DNA of 64,000 bases from Georgenia_A wangjunii (GTDB lineage: Bacteria > Actinomycetota > Actinomycetes > Actinomycetales > Actinomycetaceae): NCBI RefSeq assembly GCF_036421915.1, contig NZ_JAZGOM010000008.1; one strand, written 5' to 3'. Position numbers and translations under genes: made by a program. Each line of letters begins with the position of its first letter. The first letter of the stretch is position 1. Shown in pieces: positions 16,419 through 24,996 of this stretch. A model generated the notes under the pieces. That model was not told the DNA's origin. It saw only the letters and a list, made by a program, of their open reading frames with translations, and ran no database searches.

Positions 16419-17315
16419 CTAGAGCAGCTCGGCCCCGCGCTGGGCGACGACGGGGGCAAGGACCTGCCACCTGTGCCGGGTGAGCGCCGCGGCCGCCTCG
16501 CCGTCGAGGCGTGCCAGGACGAGGACGCTGGGCCCGGCCCCCGAGACGACGGCAGGCAGCCCCCGCGCCCGCAGGGCACCGACGACGTCGAGCGTCGCGG
16601 GCATGACGTCCGCGCGCTGACGCTGGTGGATCCGGTCCTCCGTCCCGGGCAGGAGGAGGTCGGCGCGCTCCGCGAGCGCGAGGACGAGGAGGGCGGAGCG
16701 GCCGGCGTTGAGGGCGGCGTCCGCGTGGGGCACGTGCGCGGGGAGCACCGAGCGCGCGTGGCGGGTGAGGAGCGTGCCGGGCGGGACGAGGACCGTGGGG
16801 CGCACGTGCTCGCCGACGGGCAGGCGCGCCGCGCGCGGGCCGTCCTCGTCGACCCACGCGACGGTCGCCCCGCCGATGATGGCCGGGGCGGCGTTGTCCG
16901 GGTGCCCCTCGAGCTCGGTCGCGAGGGTGAGGACGGCGGTGTCGTCGAGCGCGGCCGGGTCACCGACGAGCCCGCGGGCGGCGACGAGCCCCGCGACGAC
17001 GGCGGCCGCGGAGGACCCGAGCCCGCGTCCGTGCGGGATGCGGTTCTCGCAGACGAGCTCGAGGCCCGCCTGCGGGGCGCCCATCGCGTCGAGACCGGCG
17101 CGGACGGCGCGGACGACGAGGTGCTCCTCCCCCTCACCGACCGTCCCCTCGCCCTGACCGCGGACGGTGACGCTCGTGGGGCCCGCGACGGCGCGGACCT
17201 CGATCTCGTCCCAGATCCCCAGCGCGAGGCCGAGGGCGTCGAACCCGGGGCCGAGGTTGGCGCTCGTGGCCGGGACCCGCACGCGGACCCGGTCACGGAC
17301 GAGGCGTGCGCTCAT
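16419..17315 (-). CDS. thrB: Homoserine kinase
   Basis: A GHMP-family kinase of 298 residues that phosphorylates homoserine to O-phosphohomoserine in threonine synthesis. Seen: VRVPATSANLGPGFDALGLAL at the N-terminus, and the GHMP ATP-binding loop HGRGLGSSAAAVVAG near residue 95. Its substrate-supplying enzyme (hom) and product-using enzyme (thrC) are directly upstream in the same operon. The ATG at 17315 lies 10 bases after the thrC stop. Confidence 0.95.
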   Translation of the reverse strand: MSARLVRDRVRVRVPATSANLGPGFDALGLALGIWDEIEVRAVAGPTSVTVRGQGEGTVGEGEEHLVVRAVRAGLDAMGAPQAGLELVCENRIPHGRGLGSSAAAVVAGLVAARGLVGDPAALDDTAVLTLATELEGHPDNAAPAIIGGATVAWVDEDGPRAARLPVGEHVRPTVLVPPGTLLTRHARSVLPAHVPHADAALNAGRSALLVLALAERADLLLPGTEDRIHQRQRADVMPATLDVVGALRARGLPAVVSGAGPSVLVLARLDGEAAAALTRHRWQVLAPVVAQRGAELL

Positions 17316-17325
17316 CGGGCGTCGC

Positions 17326-18399
17326 TCACAGGGCCAGTGCGCGGGCGGTGTCCTCGGCGGTGGCCGCGACGACCTCGGGCTCGATGCTCACCTGGCCGAG
17401 GGCCGTGGCGGTGTCCTTGAGGCCGTTGCCGGTCACCGTGCACACGATGACGGCGCCGGCCGGCACCTGCCCGCGCTCGGCGGCCTGGAGCAGCCCGGCG
17501 ACGCTCGCCGCCGACGCCGGCTCGACGAAGACGCCGACCTCGCGGGCGAGGAGCGCCTGCGCGTCGAGGATCGCCGCGTCCGAGACCGAGTCGATCCACC
17601 CGCCGGAGGCGTCCCGCGCCTCGACCGCGAGGTCCCAGGAGGCGGGGTTGCCGATGCGGATCGCCGTCGCGACCGTCTCGGGGTGCTCGACCGGGGCACC
17701 CTTGACGAACGGGGCGGCCCCGTCGGCCTGGACCCCCCACATGCGCGGGGTGCGCGTCGCCCGGGCCGGCGCGCCCGCGTGGGGCGCCGCGTACTCGCGG
17801 TAGCCCATCCAGTAGGCGGAGATGTTGCCGGCGTTGCCGACGGGCAGGACGTGGATGTCCGGCGCGTCGCCGAGCGCGTCGACGATCTCGAAGGCCGCCG
17901 TCTTCTGGCCCTGGAGGCGGTAGGGGTTGACCGAGTTGACGAGCGCGACCGGGTAGCGCTCCGCGAGCGTGCGCACGATCCGCAGGCAGTCGTCGAAGTT
18001 CCCGTCGACGGCGACGAGCGTGGCGCCGTGGACGATGGCCTGGGCGAGCTTGCCGGCGGCGATCTTGCCCGCCGGCAGGACGACCGCGCAGCCGAGGCCG
18101 GCCTTGGCGGCGTACGCGGCGGCGGAGGCGGACGTGTTGCCCGTCGAGGCGCACACGACCATCTCGGTCGCCGTGGCGGCCACCTTCGACATCGCCATCG
18201 TCATGCCGCGGTCCTTGAAGGACCCGGTGGGGTTGGCCCCCTCGACCTTGACGTAGACCTGGGCGCCGGTCCGGCTGGACAGGGCGGGCGCGCTGACGAG
18301 CGGCGTCCCGCCCTCACCGAGGCTGACGACGGCGTCCCCCGCCGCGATCGGCAACCGGTCCGCGTACTCCTCGATCACGCCGCGCCACTGGTGCGCCAT
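17326..18399 (-). CDS. thrC: Threonine synthase
   Basis: PLP enzyme, 357 residues, converting O-phosphohomoserine to threonine. Seen: the PLP-lysine motif GSFKDRGMTMA (Lys near residue 61), ASTGNTSASAAAYAA, and the glycine-rich phosphate loop VGNAGNISAYW. It is the short class of threonine synthase typical of Actinobacteria. ATG at 18399 shares a base with the hom stop, and an alternative GTG one codon upstream overlaps it by four bases, so it is coupled to hom either way. Confidence 0.95.
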   Translation of the reverse strand: MAHQWRGVIEEYADRLPIAAGDAVVSLGEGGTPLVSAPALSSRTGAQVYVKVEGANPTGSFKDRGMTMAMSKVAATATEMVVCASTGNTSASAAAYAAKAGLGCAVVLPAGKIAAGKLAQAIVHGATLVAVDGNFDDCLRIVRTLAERYPVALVNSVNPYRLQGQKTAAFEIVDALGDAPDIHVLPVGNAGNISAYWMGYREYAAPHAGAPARATRTPRMWGVQADGAAPFVKGAPVEHPETVATAIRIGNPASWDLAVEARDASGGWIDSVSDAAILDAQALLAREVGVFVEPASAASVAGLLQAAERGQVPAGAVIVCTVTGNGLKDTATALGQVSIEPEVVAATAEDTARALAL

Positions 18400-19712
18400 C
18401 ACATACCCTCCACCCTCGTCACGGAGATGACCTGCTCGACCGCCGCGAGCCCCGCGACCGCCGCGGCGGTGGCGGCGTGCGCCGCCTCGCTCGCAAGGTG
18501 CGTGGCGACGACGATCTCGGCCGCGGCGCCCGGCTCGCGGGCGAGGTCCTGCTGCACGGACTGGATCGAGACGCCGTGCTCGGCGAACACGCCGGCGAGG
18601 CGGGCGAGGACGCCCGGCTCGTCGGCGACGCGGACCCGCAGCTGGTGGCGGGTGCGCACGAGCTCCGGCGGCAGGACGGGCAGGTCGGCGTACGTCGACT
18701 CGACGGGGCCGCGCCCGCCGAGCACGCGGTGGCGCGCCGCGGAGACGACGTCCCCGAGGACGGCCGAGGCGGTGGGGCGCCCGCCCGCGCCCTGCCCGTA
18801 GAACATGAGGCGCCCCGCGGACTCGGCCTCGACGACGACGGCGTTGAACGCGCCGCGCACCGCCGCGAGGGGGTGCTCGAGGGGCAGGAGGGCGGGGTGG
18901 ACCCGTACCGAGACGCCCCGTCCCGGCCCGTCGGCGACGGACTCGGCGACGGCGAGGAGCTTGATGACACGGCCGGTGCTCGTCGCGGCCTCGACGTCCT
19001 CGGCGGTGATGGACCGGATCCCCTCGACGGGGACGTCGGCGATGCCGATCCGGGAGTGGAAGGCGAGGGAGGCGAGGATCGCGGCCTTGGCCGCGGCGTC
19101 GTGCCCGTCGACGTCCGCCGTCGGGTCCGCCTCGGCGTACCCGAGCGCCTGGGCGTCGGCGAGCGCCTCGTCGAAGCCGACGCCGCGCGTCGTCATCTCG
19201 TCGAGGATGAAGTTCGTCGTGCCGTTGACGATGCCGAGGACGCGGGTGACCCGGTCGCCCGCGAGCGCCTCGCGCACACCGCGCACGACGGGGACGGCGC
19301 CGGCGACGGCCGCCTCGAAGTAGAGGTCGACGTGCGCGGCCTCGGCGGCGCCGTAGAGCTCGGGGCCGTGCGCCGCGAGGAGCGCCTTGTTGGCCGTGAT
19401 GACGCTCGCGCCGGCGCGCAGGGCGTCGAGGATGAGCGTGCGGGCGGGCTCGATCCCGCCCATGAGCTCGACGACGAGGTCCGCCCGGCGCACGAGCGCC
19501 GCGGCGTCGCGTGTGAGCAGGTCGGTGGGCACGACCGGGTCGCGGGCGACGTCGGTGTCGCGCACGGCGATCCCGGCGAGCTCGAGCTCGGCGCCGGTGC
19601 GGGCAGCGAGGTCCGCACCCTGCTCCGTCAGCAGCCGGACGACCTCGGTCCCGACCGTCCCGCACCCCAGCACCGCCACGCGCAGCGTGCTGCGCCCCGT
19701 TCCCTCGCTCAC
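18399..19712 (-). CDS. hom: Homoserine dehydrogenase
   Basis: NAD(P)-dependent reduction of aspartate semialdehyde to homoserine, the branch point to threonine and methionine; 437 residues. Seen: the Rossmann motif VAVLGCGTVGTEVVRLL near the N-terminus, VVELMGGIEPAR, the catalytic-domain signature GYAEADPTADVDGHDAAAK, and a C-terminal ACT domain (ending DEPGVLARLAGVFAEHGVSI) for threonine feedback. I start at GTG 19712, since the open frame upstream has no similarity. It heads the hom-thrC-thrB operon. Confidence 0.95.
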   Translation of the reverse strand: MSEGTGRSTLRVAVLGCGTVGTEVVRLLTEQGADLAARTGAELELAGIAVRDTDVARDPVVPTDLLTRDAAALVRRADLVVELMGGIEPARTLILDALRAGASVITANKALLAAHGPELYGAAEAAHVDLYFEAAVAGAVPVVRGVREALAGDRVTRVLGIVNGTTNFILDEMTTRGVGFDEALADAQALGYAEADPTADVDGHDAAAKAAILASLAFHSRIGIADVPVEGIRSITAEDVEAATSTGRVIKLLAVAESVADGPGRGVSVRVHPALLPLEHPLAAVRGAFNAVVVEAESAGRLMFYGQGAGGRPTASAVLGDVVSAARHRVLGGRGPVESTYADLPVLPPELVRTRHQLRVRVADEPGVLARLAGVFAEHGVSIQSVQQDLAREPGAAAEIVVATHLASEAAHAATAAAVAGLAAVEQVISVTRVEGM

Positions 19713-19785
19713 CCGCTCCGCCTCTCGCTCTGTCCTCACCGCTGCGCCCGTCTCGGGGGCGCGGCCCCGTCGGGGCACCCGAGCC

Positions 19786-19791
19786 AGGATA
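19786..19791 (-). promoter_or_regulatory. Possible -10 element for hom-thrC-thrB
   Basis: TATCCT on the minus strand lies about 75 bases upstream of the hom GTG, in the 156-base gap after lysA, the only sizeable gap between argS and thrB. No clear -35 is visible. It may uncouple the threonine genes from argS-lysA. Confidence 0.3.
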
Positions 19792-19868
19792 GGGGTGCCG
19801 GAGGAGTGGCCGGGGCCGCGTCCACCCGCGGCACGGCAGCCCGGCCCCGCCCACGCGGCGGGCGCCGC

Positions 19869-21272
19869 TCAGCCCTCGTCGAGGGCGAGCAGGTCCTCCT
19901 CGGTCTCGCGCCGGACGATGACGCGCGCCTCGCCGCCGGCGACGGCGACGACCCCTGGCCGCGGGACGAGGTTGTAGTTCGAGGCCATCGAGCGGCCGTA
20001 CGCGCCGGTCGCCGGGACGGCGAGGAGGTCCCCGCGCGCGACGTCGTCGGGCAGGGCGACGTCGCGCACGACGATGTCCCCGCTCTCGCAGTGCTTGCCG
20101 ACGACCCGCGCCGGGACGGGCTCGGCGTCGCTGCGGCGCCCCGCGAGCGCGGCGGTGTACTCGGCGTCGTAGAGGGCGGTGCGGATGTTGTCGCTCATCC
20201 CGCCGTCGACGGAGACGTAGCGCCGCTGCGCGCCGTCGTCGAGCCCGACCGGCTTGACGGTCCCGACGCGGTAGAGCGTGAGGCCGCTCGGGCCAACGAC
20301 CGAGCGCCCGGGCTCGACCGAGACCCGGGGGGGCGCCGTGCCGAGCTCGGCGCAGGCCCGCCGCACGACGTCGGCGAGCGCGCGCGCCACCGTGGCGGGC
20401 GCGGGCGGGGCCGCCTCGCCGGTGTAGGAGATGCCGTACCCGCCACCGAGGTCGAGCTCGGGCATGAGCACGCCGGTGTCCGCGGCGACCTCGGCACGCA
20501 GCGTGAGCAGCGCACGGGCCGCGACCTCGAAACCGCTGAGGTCGAGGATCTGGGAGCCGATGTGGGAGTGGAGGCCGAGGAGCTCGAGCTCGTCGGCGGC
20601 GAGGGCGGCGTCGACCGCGGCGCGGGCGCCGCCCCCGGCGAGGGAGAGGCCGAACTTCTGGTCCTCGTGCGCCGTGGCGATGAAGTCGTGGCCGCCGGCG
20701 TGGACGCCGGTGGTCACCCGGACCATGACGGGGGCACGGACGCCGAGCTCGCGGGCGATGCGCGCGACCTGCTCGAGCTCGGTGAGGGAGTCGAGGACGA
20801 TGCGCCCGACGCCGGCGCGCAGAGCCCGTTCGACCTCGGCGTCCGACTTGTTGTTCCCGTGCAGCCCGATGTCGGCCCCCGGCACGCCGGCGCGCAGGGC
20901 CACGGCGAGCTCCCCGCCCGTCGAGGTGTCGATGCGCAGCCCTTCGGCGTGGACCCAGCGCGCGACCGCGACGCTGAGGAACGCCTTGCCGGCGTAGTAG
21001 ACGTCCGCTCCCCCGCCGAGGTCGGCGAAGGCCTCGGCGAAGGCCTCGGCGTAGCCGCGGGCGCGAGCGCGCAGGTCTGCCTCGTCGAGGACGTAGACGG
21101 GCGTGCCGAAGCGCTCGGCGATCGCGTGGACGTCGAGGCCACCCACCTCGAGCGCCCCGGCCGGGGTGCGCCGCACCGAGGCGGACCAGGGGGTGGCCGG
21201 GTCGTCGCGGTCGGGCTCCGGCGCGAGCGCCGGGGGCAGCGGCGCGGGAGTGTCCGCGCGGCGGGCGCTCAC
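19869..21272 (-). CDS. lysA: Diaminopimelate decarboxylase
   Basis: PLP-dependent last step of lysine synthesis, 467 residues. Seen: VYYAGKAFLS with the PLP lysine (near residue 84), GLHSHIGSQ, the glycine-rich ELDLGGGYGISYTG, EPGRSVVGPSG, and the GKHCESGD motif carrying the active-site Cys from the dimer partner. The start is GTG at 21272, overlapping the argS stop by four bases. The argS-lysA coupling is a hallmark of Actinobacteria, where it ties lysine supply to arginyl-tRNA synthetase expression. Confidence 0.96.
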   Translation of the reverse strand: MSARRADTPAPLPPALAPEPDRDDPATPWSASVRRTPAGALEVGGLDVHAIAERFGTPVYVLDEADLRARARGYAEAFAEAFADLGGGADVYYAGKAFLSVAVARWVHAEGLRIDTSTGGELAVALRAGVPGADIGLHGNNKSDAEVERALRAGVGRIVLDSLTELEQVARIARELGVRAPVMVRVTTGVHAGGHDFIATAHEDQKFGLSLAGGGARAAVDAALAADELELLGLHSHIGSQILDLSGFEVAARALLTLRAEVAADTGVLMPELDLGGGYGISYTGEAAPPAPATVARALADVVRRACAELGTAPPRVSVEPGRSVVGPSGLTLYRVGTVKPVGLDDGAQRRYVSVDGGMSDNIRTALYDAEYTAALAGRRSDAEPVPARVVGKHCESGDIVVRDVALPDDVARGDLLAVPATGAYGRSMASNYNLVPRPGVVAVAGGEARVIVRRETEEDLLALDEG

Positions 21273-22945
21273 ATGCGCTCCGGGGCGCCGACGCCGAGCA
21301 GCGCGAGGCCGTTGGCGAGGACCTGCGTCGTCGCGTCGTTGAGCCACAGGCGGGCCCGGTGGGCGTCGGTGACCTCCTCGGCGCCACGGGGGGTGACCCG
21401 GCACTGGTCGTACCACTTGTGGTAGCTCGCCGCGAGCTGCTCGAGGTAGCGCGCGACGCGGTGCGGCTCGCGGAGCTCGGCGGCGTGGGCGATGACGGCC
21501 GGGAACTGGGCGAGCGCGCCGAGGAGCGCGCCGTCGGCCGGGTGGTCGAGCGCGCCCGGGACGAACTCGTCCTCGCGGCGCACGCCGTGCTCGGCCGCGT
21601 TGCGGGCCACGTTGCGGGTGCGGGCGTGGGCGTACTGGACGTAGAAGACGGGGTTGTCGTTGCTGCGCTGGACGAGGAGGTCGAGGTCGATGTCGAGCGG
21701 GGAGTCCGTCGAGGACCGCGCGAGCGAGTACCGCGCCGCGTCCACGCCCACGGCGTCGACGAGGTCGTCGAGCGTGATGACGGTCCCGGCGCGCTTGGAC
21801 ATCCGCACCGGTTCGCCGCCGCGCAGGAGGTTGACCATCTGGCCGATGAGGATCTCGAGGTTGACCCCCGGGGTGTCGCCGAAAGCGGCGCACATCGCCA
21901 TCATCCGGCCGATGTAGCCGTGGTGGTCCGCCCCGAGCATGATGATCGCCCGGTCGAACCCGCGCTCGCGCTTGTCGAGGTAGTAGGCGAGGTCGCCCGC
22001 GAAGTACGCCGCCTCGCCGTCGGACTTGATGACCACCCGGTCCTTGTCGTCGCCGAAGTCGGTCGTCCTCAGCCACACGGCGCCGTCGCGGTCGTCGATA
22101 ACGCCCCGCTCGCGCAGCCGCGTCACGGCGCGGTCGACCGCGCCGGAGGTGTGGAGGTGGTCCTCGTGGAAGTAGACGTCGAAGTCGACGCCGAAGTCGT
22201 GGAGCCGGCCCTTGATCTCGCCGAACATGAGCTCGACGCCCGCGGCGCGGAAGATCTCGGCGGCCTCGTCCTCGGCGAGCTCGCGCGGGTCCGCCTCGCC
22301 GGCGGCGGCGCGGGTGGCGAGGACCTGGTTGGCGATGTCGGTGATGTACTCGCCGCCGTAGCCGTCCTCCGGAGGGTTCTCGCCGCGTGAGCGGGCAAGG
22401 AGCGAGCGGGCGAAGCGGTCGATCTGCGCGCCGTGGTCGTTGAAGTAGTACTCACGCGTGACCTCGGCCCCGGTGGCCTCGAGGAGCCGGGCGAGGCTGT
22501 CCCCCACCGCGGCCCACCGCACGCCGCCGATGTGGACGGGCCCGGTGGGGTTGGCCGAGACGAACTCGAGGTTGATCCGCTGCCCGGCGCCCGTGGCGGT
22601 GCGGCCGTACGCCGCGCCCTCCTCGACGATCGTGCGGGCGAGCACGCCCGCGGCGCCGGCCTCGAGGGTGATGTTGAGGAAGCCGGGACCGGCCACCTCG
22701 GCGCCCGCGACGCCGTCGGCCGCGCGCAGGCGCTGCGCGAGGAGCTCGGCGAGGGCCCGCGGGTTGGTGCCGACCTGCTTCGCGAGCTGCATGGCCACGT
22801 TCGTCGCCCAGTCGCCGTGCTCGCGCTGGCGGGGCCGCTCCACCTTGGGCTCGGGCACGTCCTCGGGGGCGAGGGCGACCTCGCCCGAGGCGGCTGCCTC
22901 GCGCAGGCAGGAGCGGATGAGGGCGGCAAGCTCGATCGGAGTCAC
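21269..22945 (-). CDS. argS: Arginyl-tRNA synthetase
   Basis: Class I aminoacyl-tRNA synthetase, 558 residues. Seen: the Add-1 N-terminal domain, the HIGH-equivalent NPTGPVHIGGVRWA near residue 130, the ArgRS-specific LGADHHGYIGRM, the RMSKRAG KMSKS-equivalent, and the C-terminal anticodon-binding DALR helix bundle (SYHKWYDQCRV). The GTG at 22945 has no strong Shine-Dalgarno sequence. It is the first gene of the supercluster that continues through lysA. Confidence 0.96.
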   Translation of the reverse strand: MTPIELAALIRSCLREAAASGEVALAPEDVPEPKVERPRQREHGDWATNVAMQLAKQVGTNPRALAELLAQRLRAADGVAGAEVAGPGFLNITLEAGAAGVLARTIVEEGAAYGRTATGAGQRINLEFVSANPTGPVHIGGVRWAAVGDSLARLLEATGAEVTREYYFNDHGAQIDRFARSLLARSRGENPPEDGYGGEYITDIANQVLATRAAAGEADPRELAEDEAAEIFRAAGVELMFGEIKGRLHDFGVDFDVYFHEDHLHTSGAVDRAVTRLRERGVIDDRDGAVWLRTTDFGDDKDRVVIKSDGEAAYFAGDLAYYLDKRERGFDRAIIMLGADHHGYIGRMMAMCAAFGDTPGVNLEILIGQMVNLLRGGEPVRMSKRAGTVITLDDLVDAVGVDAARYSLARSSTDSPLDIDLDLLVQRSNDNPVFYVQYAHARTRNVARNAAEHGVRREDEFVPGALDHPADGALLGALAQFPAVIAHAAELREPHRVARYLEQLAASYHKWYDQCRVTPRGAEEVTDAHRARLWLNDATTQVLANGLALLGVGAPERM

Positions 22946-23048
22946 GCAGGCCAGGGTAGTGCGCCCCGCAGGCTCCTCGCCGCCGCCCTCCCCCGGCCCC
23001 GGCACCGCGCGGGCGGCGGCGGGGACCGGGTCAGCCGGGGCGGTGCGG

Positions 23049-24068
23049 TCAGATGGAGTAACCGGTGTAGAAGCCGTCGACCCAGTCCGTCGGCCCGGTG
23101 ACCCGCAGCACCTCGCCGCGGTCGGTGGTCCAGACGTACATCCCGCTGCCGTCGCTGAGGAGGAACGCCCAGTACGTGCCCGTGCCGTTCTGGTAGACGG
23201 TGCCGGTGTCGAGCTGCTCGGCGCCCTCGAGCCCCGCGATGAGCTCGGCCGCGTAGGCGTCGGCCTCCTCGACGCTCGGCCAGGAGGTCGCAAGCATGGC
23301 GACCTGGCTCTCACCGGAGGCGTACGTGGCCGTGTAGGCCTCGACGGCTCCCGCGCCGATGATGTCGGGGGCGGGGACGAAGCCCTCCTCGGTCACCGTG
23401 AAGGTCGCGTCCCCGGCGACGACGGACTCGTCGAGCTGCCGCTCGAGGTCGTCGCTCGTCGGGGCCTGGGACGTGGGCTCCTCCGTCGGCGCCGCCGTCG
23501 TCGGCGCGTCCGTCGTCGGGTCCGTCGTGGCGCCGGTCGTCGCCTCCTCCGTCGCGGTCGCGGTCGGCGCGGCGGTCGTGCTCGGTGCCGTGGGCGTCGC
23601 CTCGGTCCCGGTCCCGTCGTCACCCCCGAAGACGGTCATCGCGAGGTAGACGATGGCGGCGACGAGCAGGAGCGCACCGACGACGACGACCGGCACGAGC
23701 CAGCGCTTCTTCTCGGGCTCCGGCTCGGGCGAGCCGTACGTGTCCCGGCTGTAGGTCGTCCGCGCACCGTAGGGCGCCTCGCCCGCCGTCGGCGCCGGGC
23801 CGTACGCCGGCCCGCCGGCCGCCCCGTAGGGCTGCGTCGGGGGCTCGGAGGAACCGGGGGCGTCGTACGGGGAGCCGCTCAGCGGGCCGAACGCCTGCGT
23901 GGGGTCCTCACCGGGCGCCCCGGGGGCGCCGGCCGCGCCGAGCACCTGCGTCGGCTCGTCGCCTGGGGCGCCACCGGCGCCCGACGCCTGCGTGGGCTCC
24001 TCACCGGGCGCGGGACGCCCGTCCCCGTCCGGAGCGTCGTCCGGGCTCTGGGGCGGCTTCTCACTCAT
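23049..24068 (-). CDS. Bitopic membrane protein with N-terminal PTQ repeats (unknown function)
   Basis: A 339-residue protein that I do not recognise as a named family. The cytoplasmic N-terminus (residues 1-130) is disordered and Pro/Gly-rich and contains four acidic PTQ repeats (EEPTQASG, DEPTQVLG, EDPTQAFG, EPPTQPYG). One transmembrane helix follows (about residues 131-153, VPVVVVGALLLVAAIVYLA), then a Thr/Ala/Pro-rich extracytoplasmic linker of about 70 residues, and a compact C-terminal domain of about 110 residues. Acidic Thr-Gln repeats resemble substrate or FHA-binding sites of bacterial Ser/Thr kinases; that is inference. ATG 24068 follows GAGGAGA. Confidence 0.7.
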   Translation of the reverse strand: MSEKPPQSPDDAPDGDGRPAPGEEPTQASGAGGAPGDEPTQVLGAAGAPGAPGEDPTQAFGPLSGSPYDAPGSSEPPTQPYGAAGGPAYGPAPTAGEAPYGARTTYSRDTYGSPEPEPEKKRWLVPVVVVGALLLVAAIVYLAMTVFGGDDGTGTEATPTAPSTTAAPTATATEEATTGATTDPTTDAPTTAAPTEEPTSQAPTSDDLERQLDESVVAGDATFTVTEEGFVPAPDIIGAGAVEAYTATYASGESQVAMLATSWPSVEEADAYAAELIAGLEGAEQLDTGTVYQNGTGTYWAFLLSDGSGMYVWTTDRGEVLRVTGPTDWVDGFYTGYSI

Positions 24069-24205
24069 GTGGTCTCCTCGTGTCCGTGCCCGGGCCCGGG
24101 CGGATGACCCGGGCGCGGGCGGTGCGGCGTCCAGGCTAGGCCGTGGAGCCGGTCGTGTCGCACCCGCGCCGACGGACCGTGTCACGGACGGCCCGCGGCT
24201 GCTGG

Positions 24206-24211
24206 TAATAT
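24206..24211 (+). promoter_or_regulatory. -10 element of the tRNA-Arg promoter
   Basis: TAATAT lies 15 bases upstream of the tRNA 5' end, one of the best -10 matches in this GC-rich window. The -35 region is poorly defined (a TCACGG-like hexamer 18 bases further upstream). Confidence 0.6.
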
Positions 24212-24226
24212 CGCCGGGCGTCGTAC

Positions 24227-24299
24227 GCCCCTGTAGCTCAGTGGATAGAGCGTCTGCCTCCGGAGCAGAAGGTCGCTGGTTCGAGTCCAGTCGGGGGCA
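24227..24299 (+). tRNA. tRNA-Arg (anticodon CCG)
   Basis: A 73-base cloverleaf. The acceptor stem GCCCCTG pairs with CGGGGGC (one T-G pair). The D arm contains AGCTCAGTGG, the anticodon loop CTCCGGA gives anticodon CCG for the CGG codon, and the T loop is TTCGAGT. The discriminator is A and CCA is not encoded. It stands alone between a membrane protein gene and a TetR gene. No integrase or attachment-site duplication is seen downstream. Confidence 0.97.
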
Positions 24300-24342
24300 C
24301 TCTGCCTGCTCGGGGAACCGTCGGGCCCGGCCCCGGCCCCAC

Positions 24343-24957
24343 CTACGGGCGGCGGTCGCCCGCCGGAGGGGCGTTGTCCGTCCGCGGCCACCACGCGGGC
24401 AGCGAGCGCAGGATCTCCTCGGCCCGCGCGTCGATGTCGCCGCCGTCCTGGGACGCGAACACGGCGAGGGCGGCGACGACGCCCGCGCCCACCATCCCCG
24501 ACGCCGTCTGCTCGTCGGTCCCCGTGCTGATCCCGCGGTCGGCGAAGGCGCGCACCGCGAGCCACGCCCGCGCGGTCATCGCCTCCGTGACCGCCCGCTG
24601 GAAGACGAGGTCGCCACGCCCGTCGAACAGGCGGCGGTAGAGCAACCGGTTCTGCGCGATGTGGGTGAGCACGGCCACGACGGCCACCCGGTAGGCGTCG
24701 ACGAGCTCCTCGTGGGTGCCCTGCGGGTCGACCTCCGCGAGCTCGTCGATGAGCCCGGCGAACACGTCGGTCGCGAAGGACGCGACGCTGTCGAAGTGCT
24801 TGTAGAAGGTGGTGCGGTGGACGTTCGACACCCGGCACAGCTCGGCGACCGAGATCTGGTCGAGGGTCTTGGTCTCCATGAGCGTGGACATCCCCGCCCG
24901 CAGCCGCTCGAGGGTGCGCCGCGCGCGGGGGTCGCGGGTCATGTCAGCCATCGCCAT
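24343..24957 (-). CDS. TetR/AcrR family transcriptional regulator
   Basis: A 204-residue one-component repressor. The N-terminal helix-turn-helix is clear (residues about 33-55: ISVAELCRVSNVHRTTFYKHF). It is followed by an all-helical ligand and dimerisation domain with a C-terminal TetR_C-like segment. No neighbour is an obvious transporter or enzyme target; the closest same-strand gene is the upstream phosphodiesterase (39 bases). The ligand cannot be deduced. The product begins MAMADMTRD, and any of three Met codons could be the start. Confidence 0.88.
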   Translation of the reverse strand: MAMADMTRDPRARRTLERLRAGMSTLMETKTLDQISVAELCRVSNVHRTTFYKHFDSVASFATDVFAGLIDELAEVDPQGTHEELVDAYRVAVVAVLTHIAQNRLLYRRLFDGRGDLVFQRAVTEAMTARAWLAVRAFADRGISTGTDEQTASGMVGAGVVAALAVFASQDGGDIDARAEEILRSLPAWWPRTDNAPPAGDRRP

Positions 24958-24996
24958 CCGGCCATTGTGTGCCTCTGGCCGCTCCCGCGCGTGCTT

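Noticed and set aside
17326..21387. A 1353-codon minus-strand frame ending with threonine synthase
   Set aside because: Only the last 357 codons (from 18399) are thrC; the upstream part is an Arg-rich out-of-frame reading of hom and lysA.
24227..24299. tRNA-Arg as an integration site
   Set aside because: No repeated 3' tRNA fragment and no integrase within the window; flanking genes look native.
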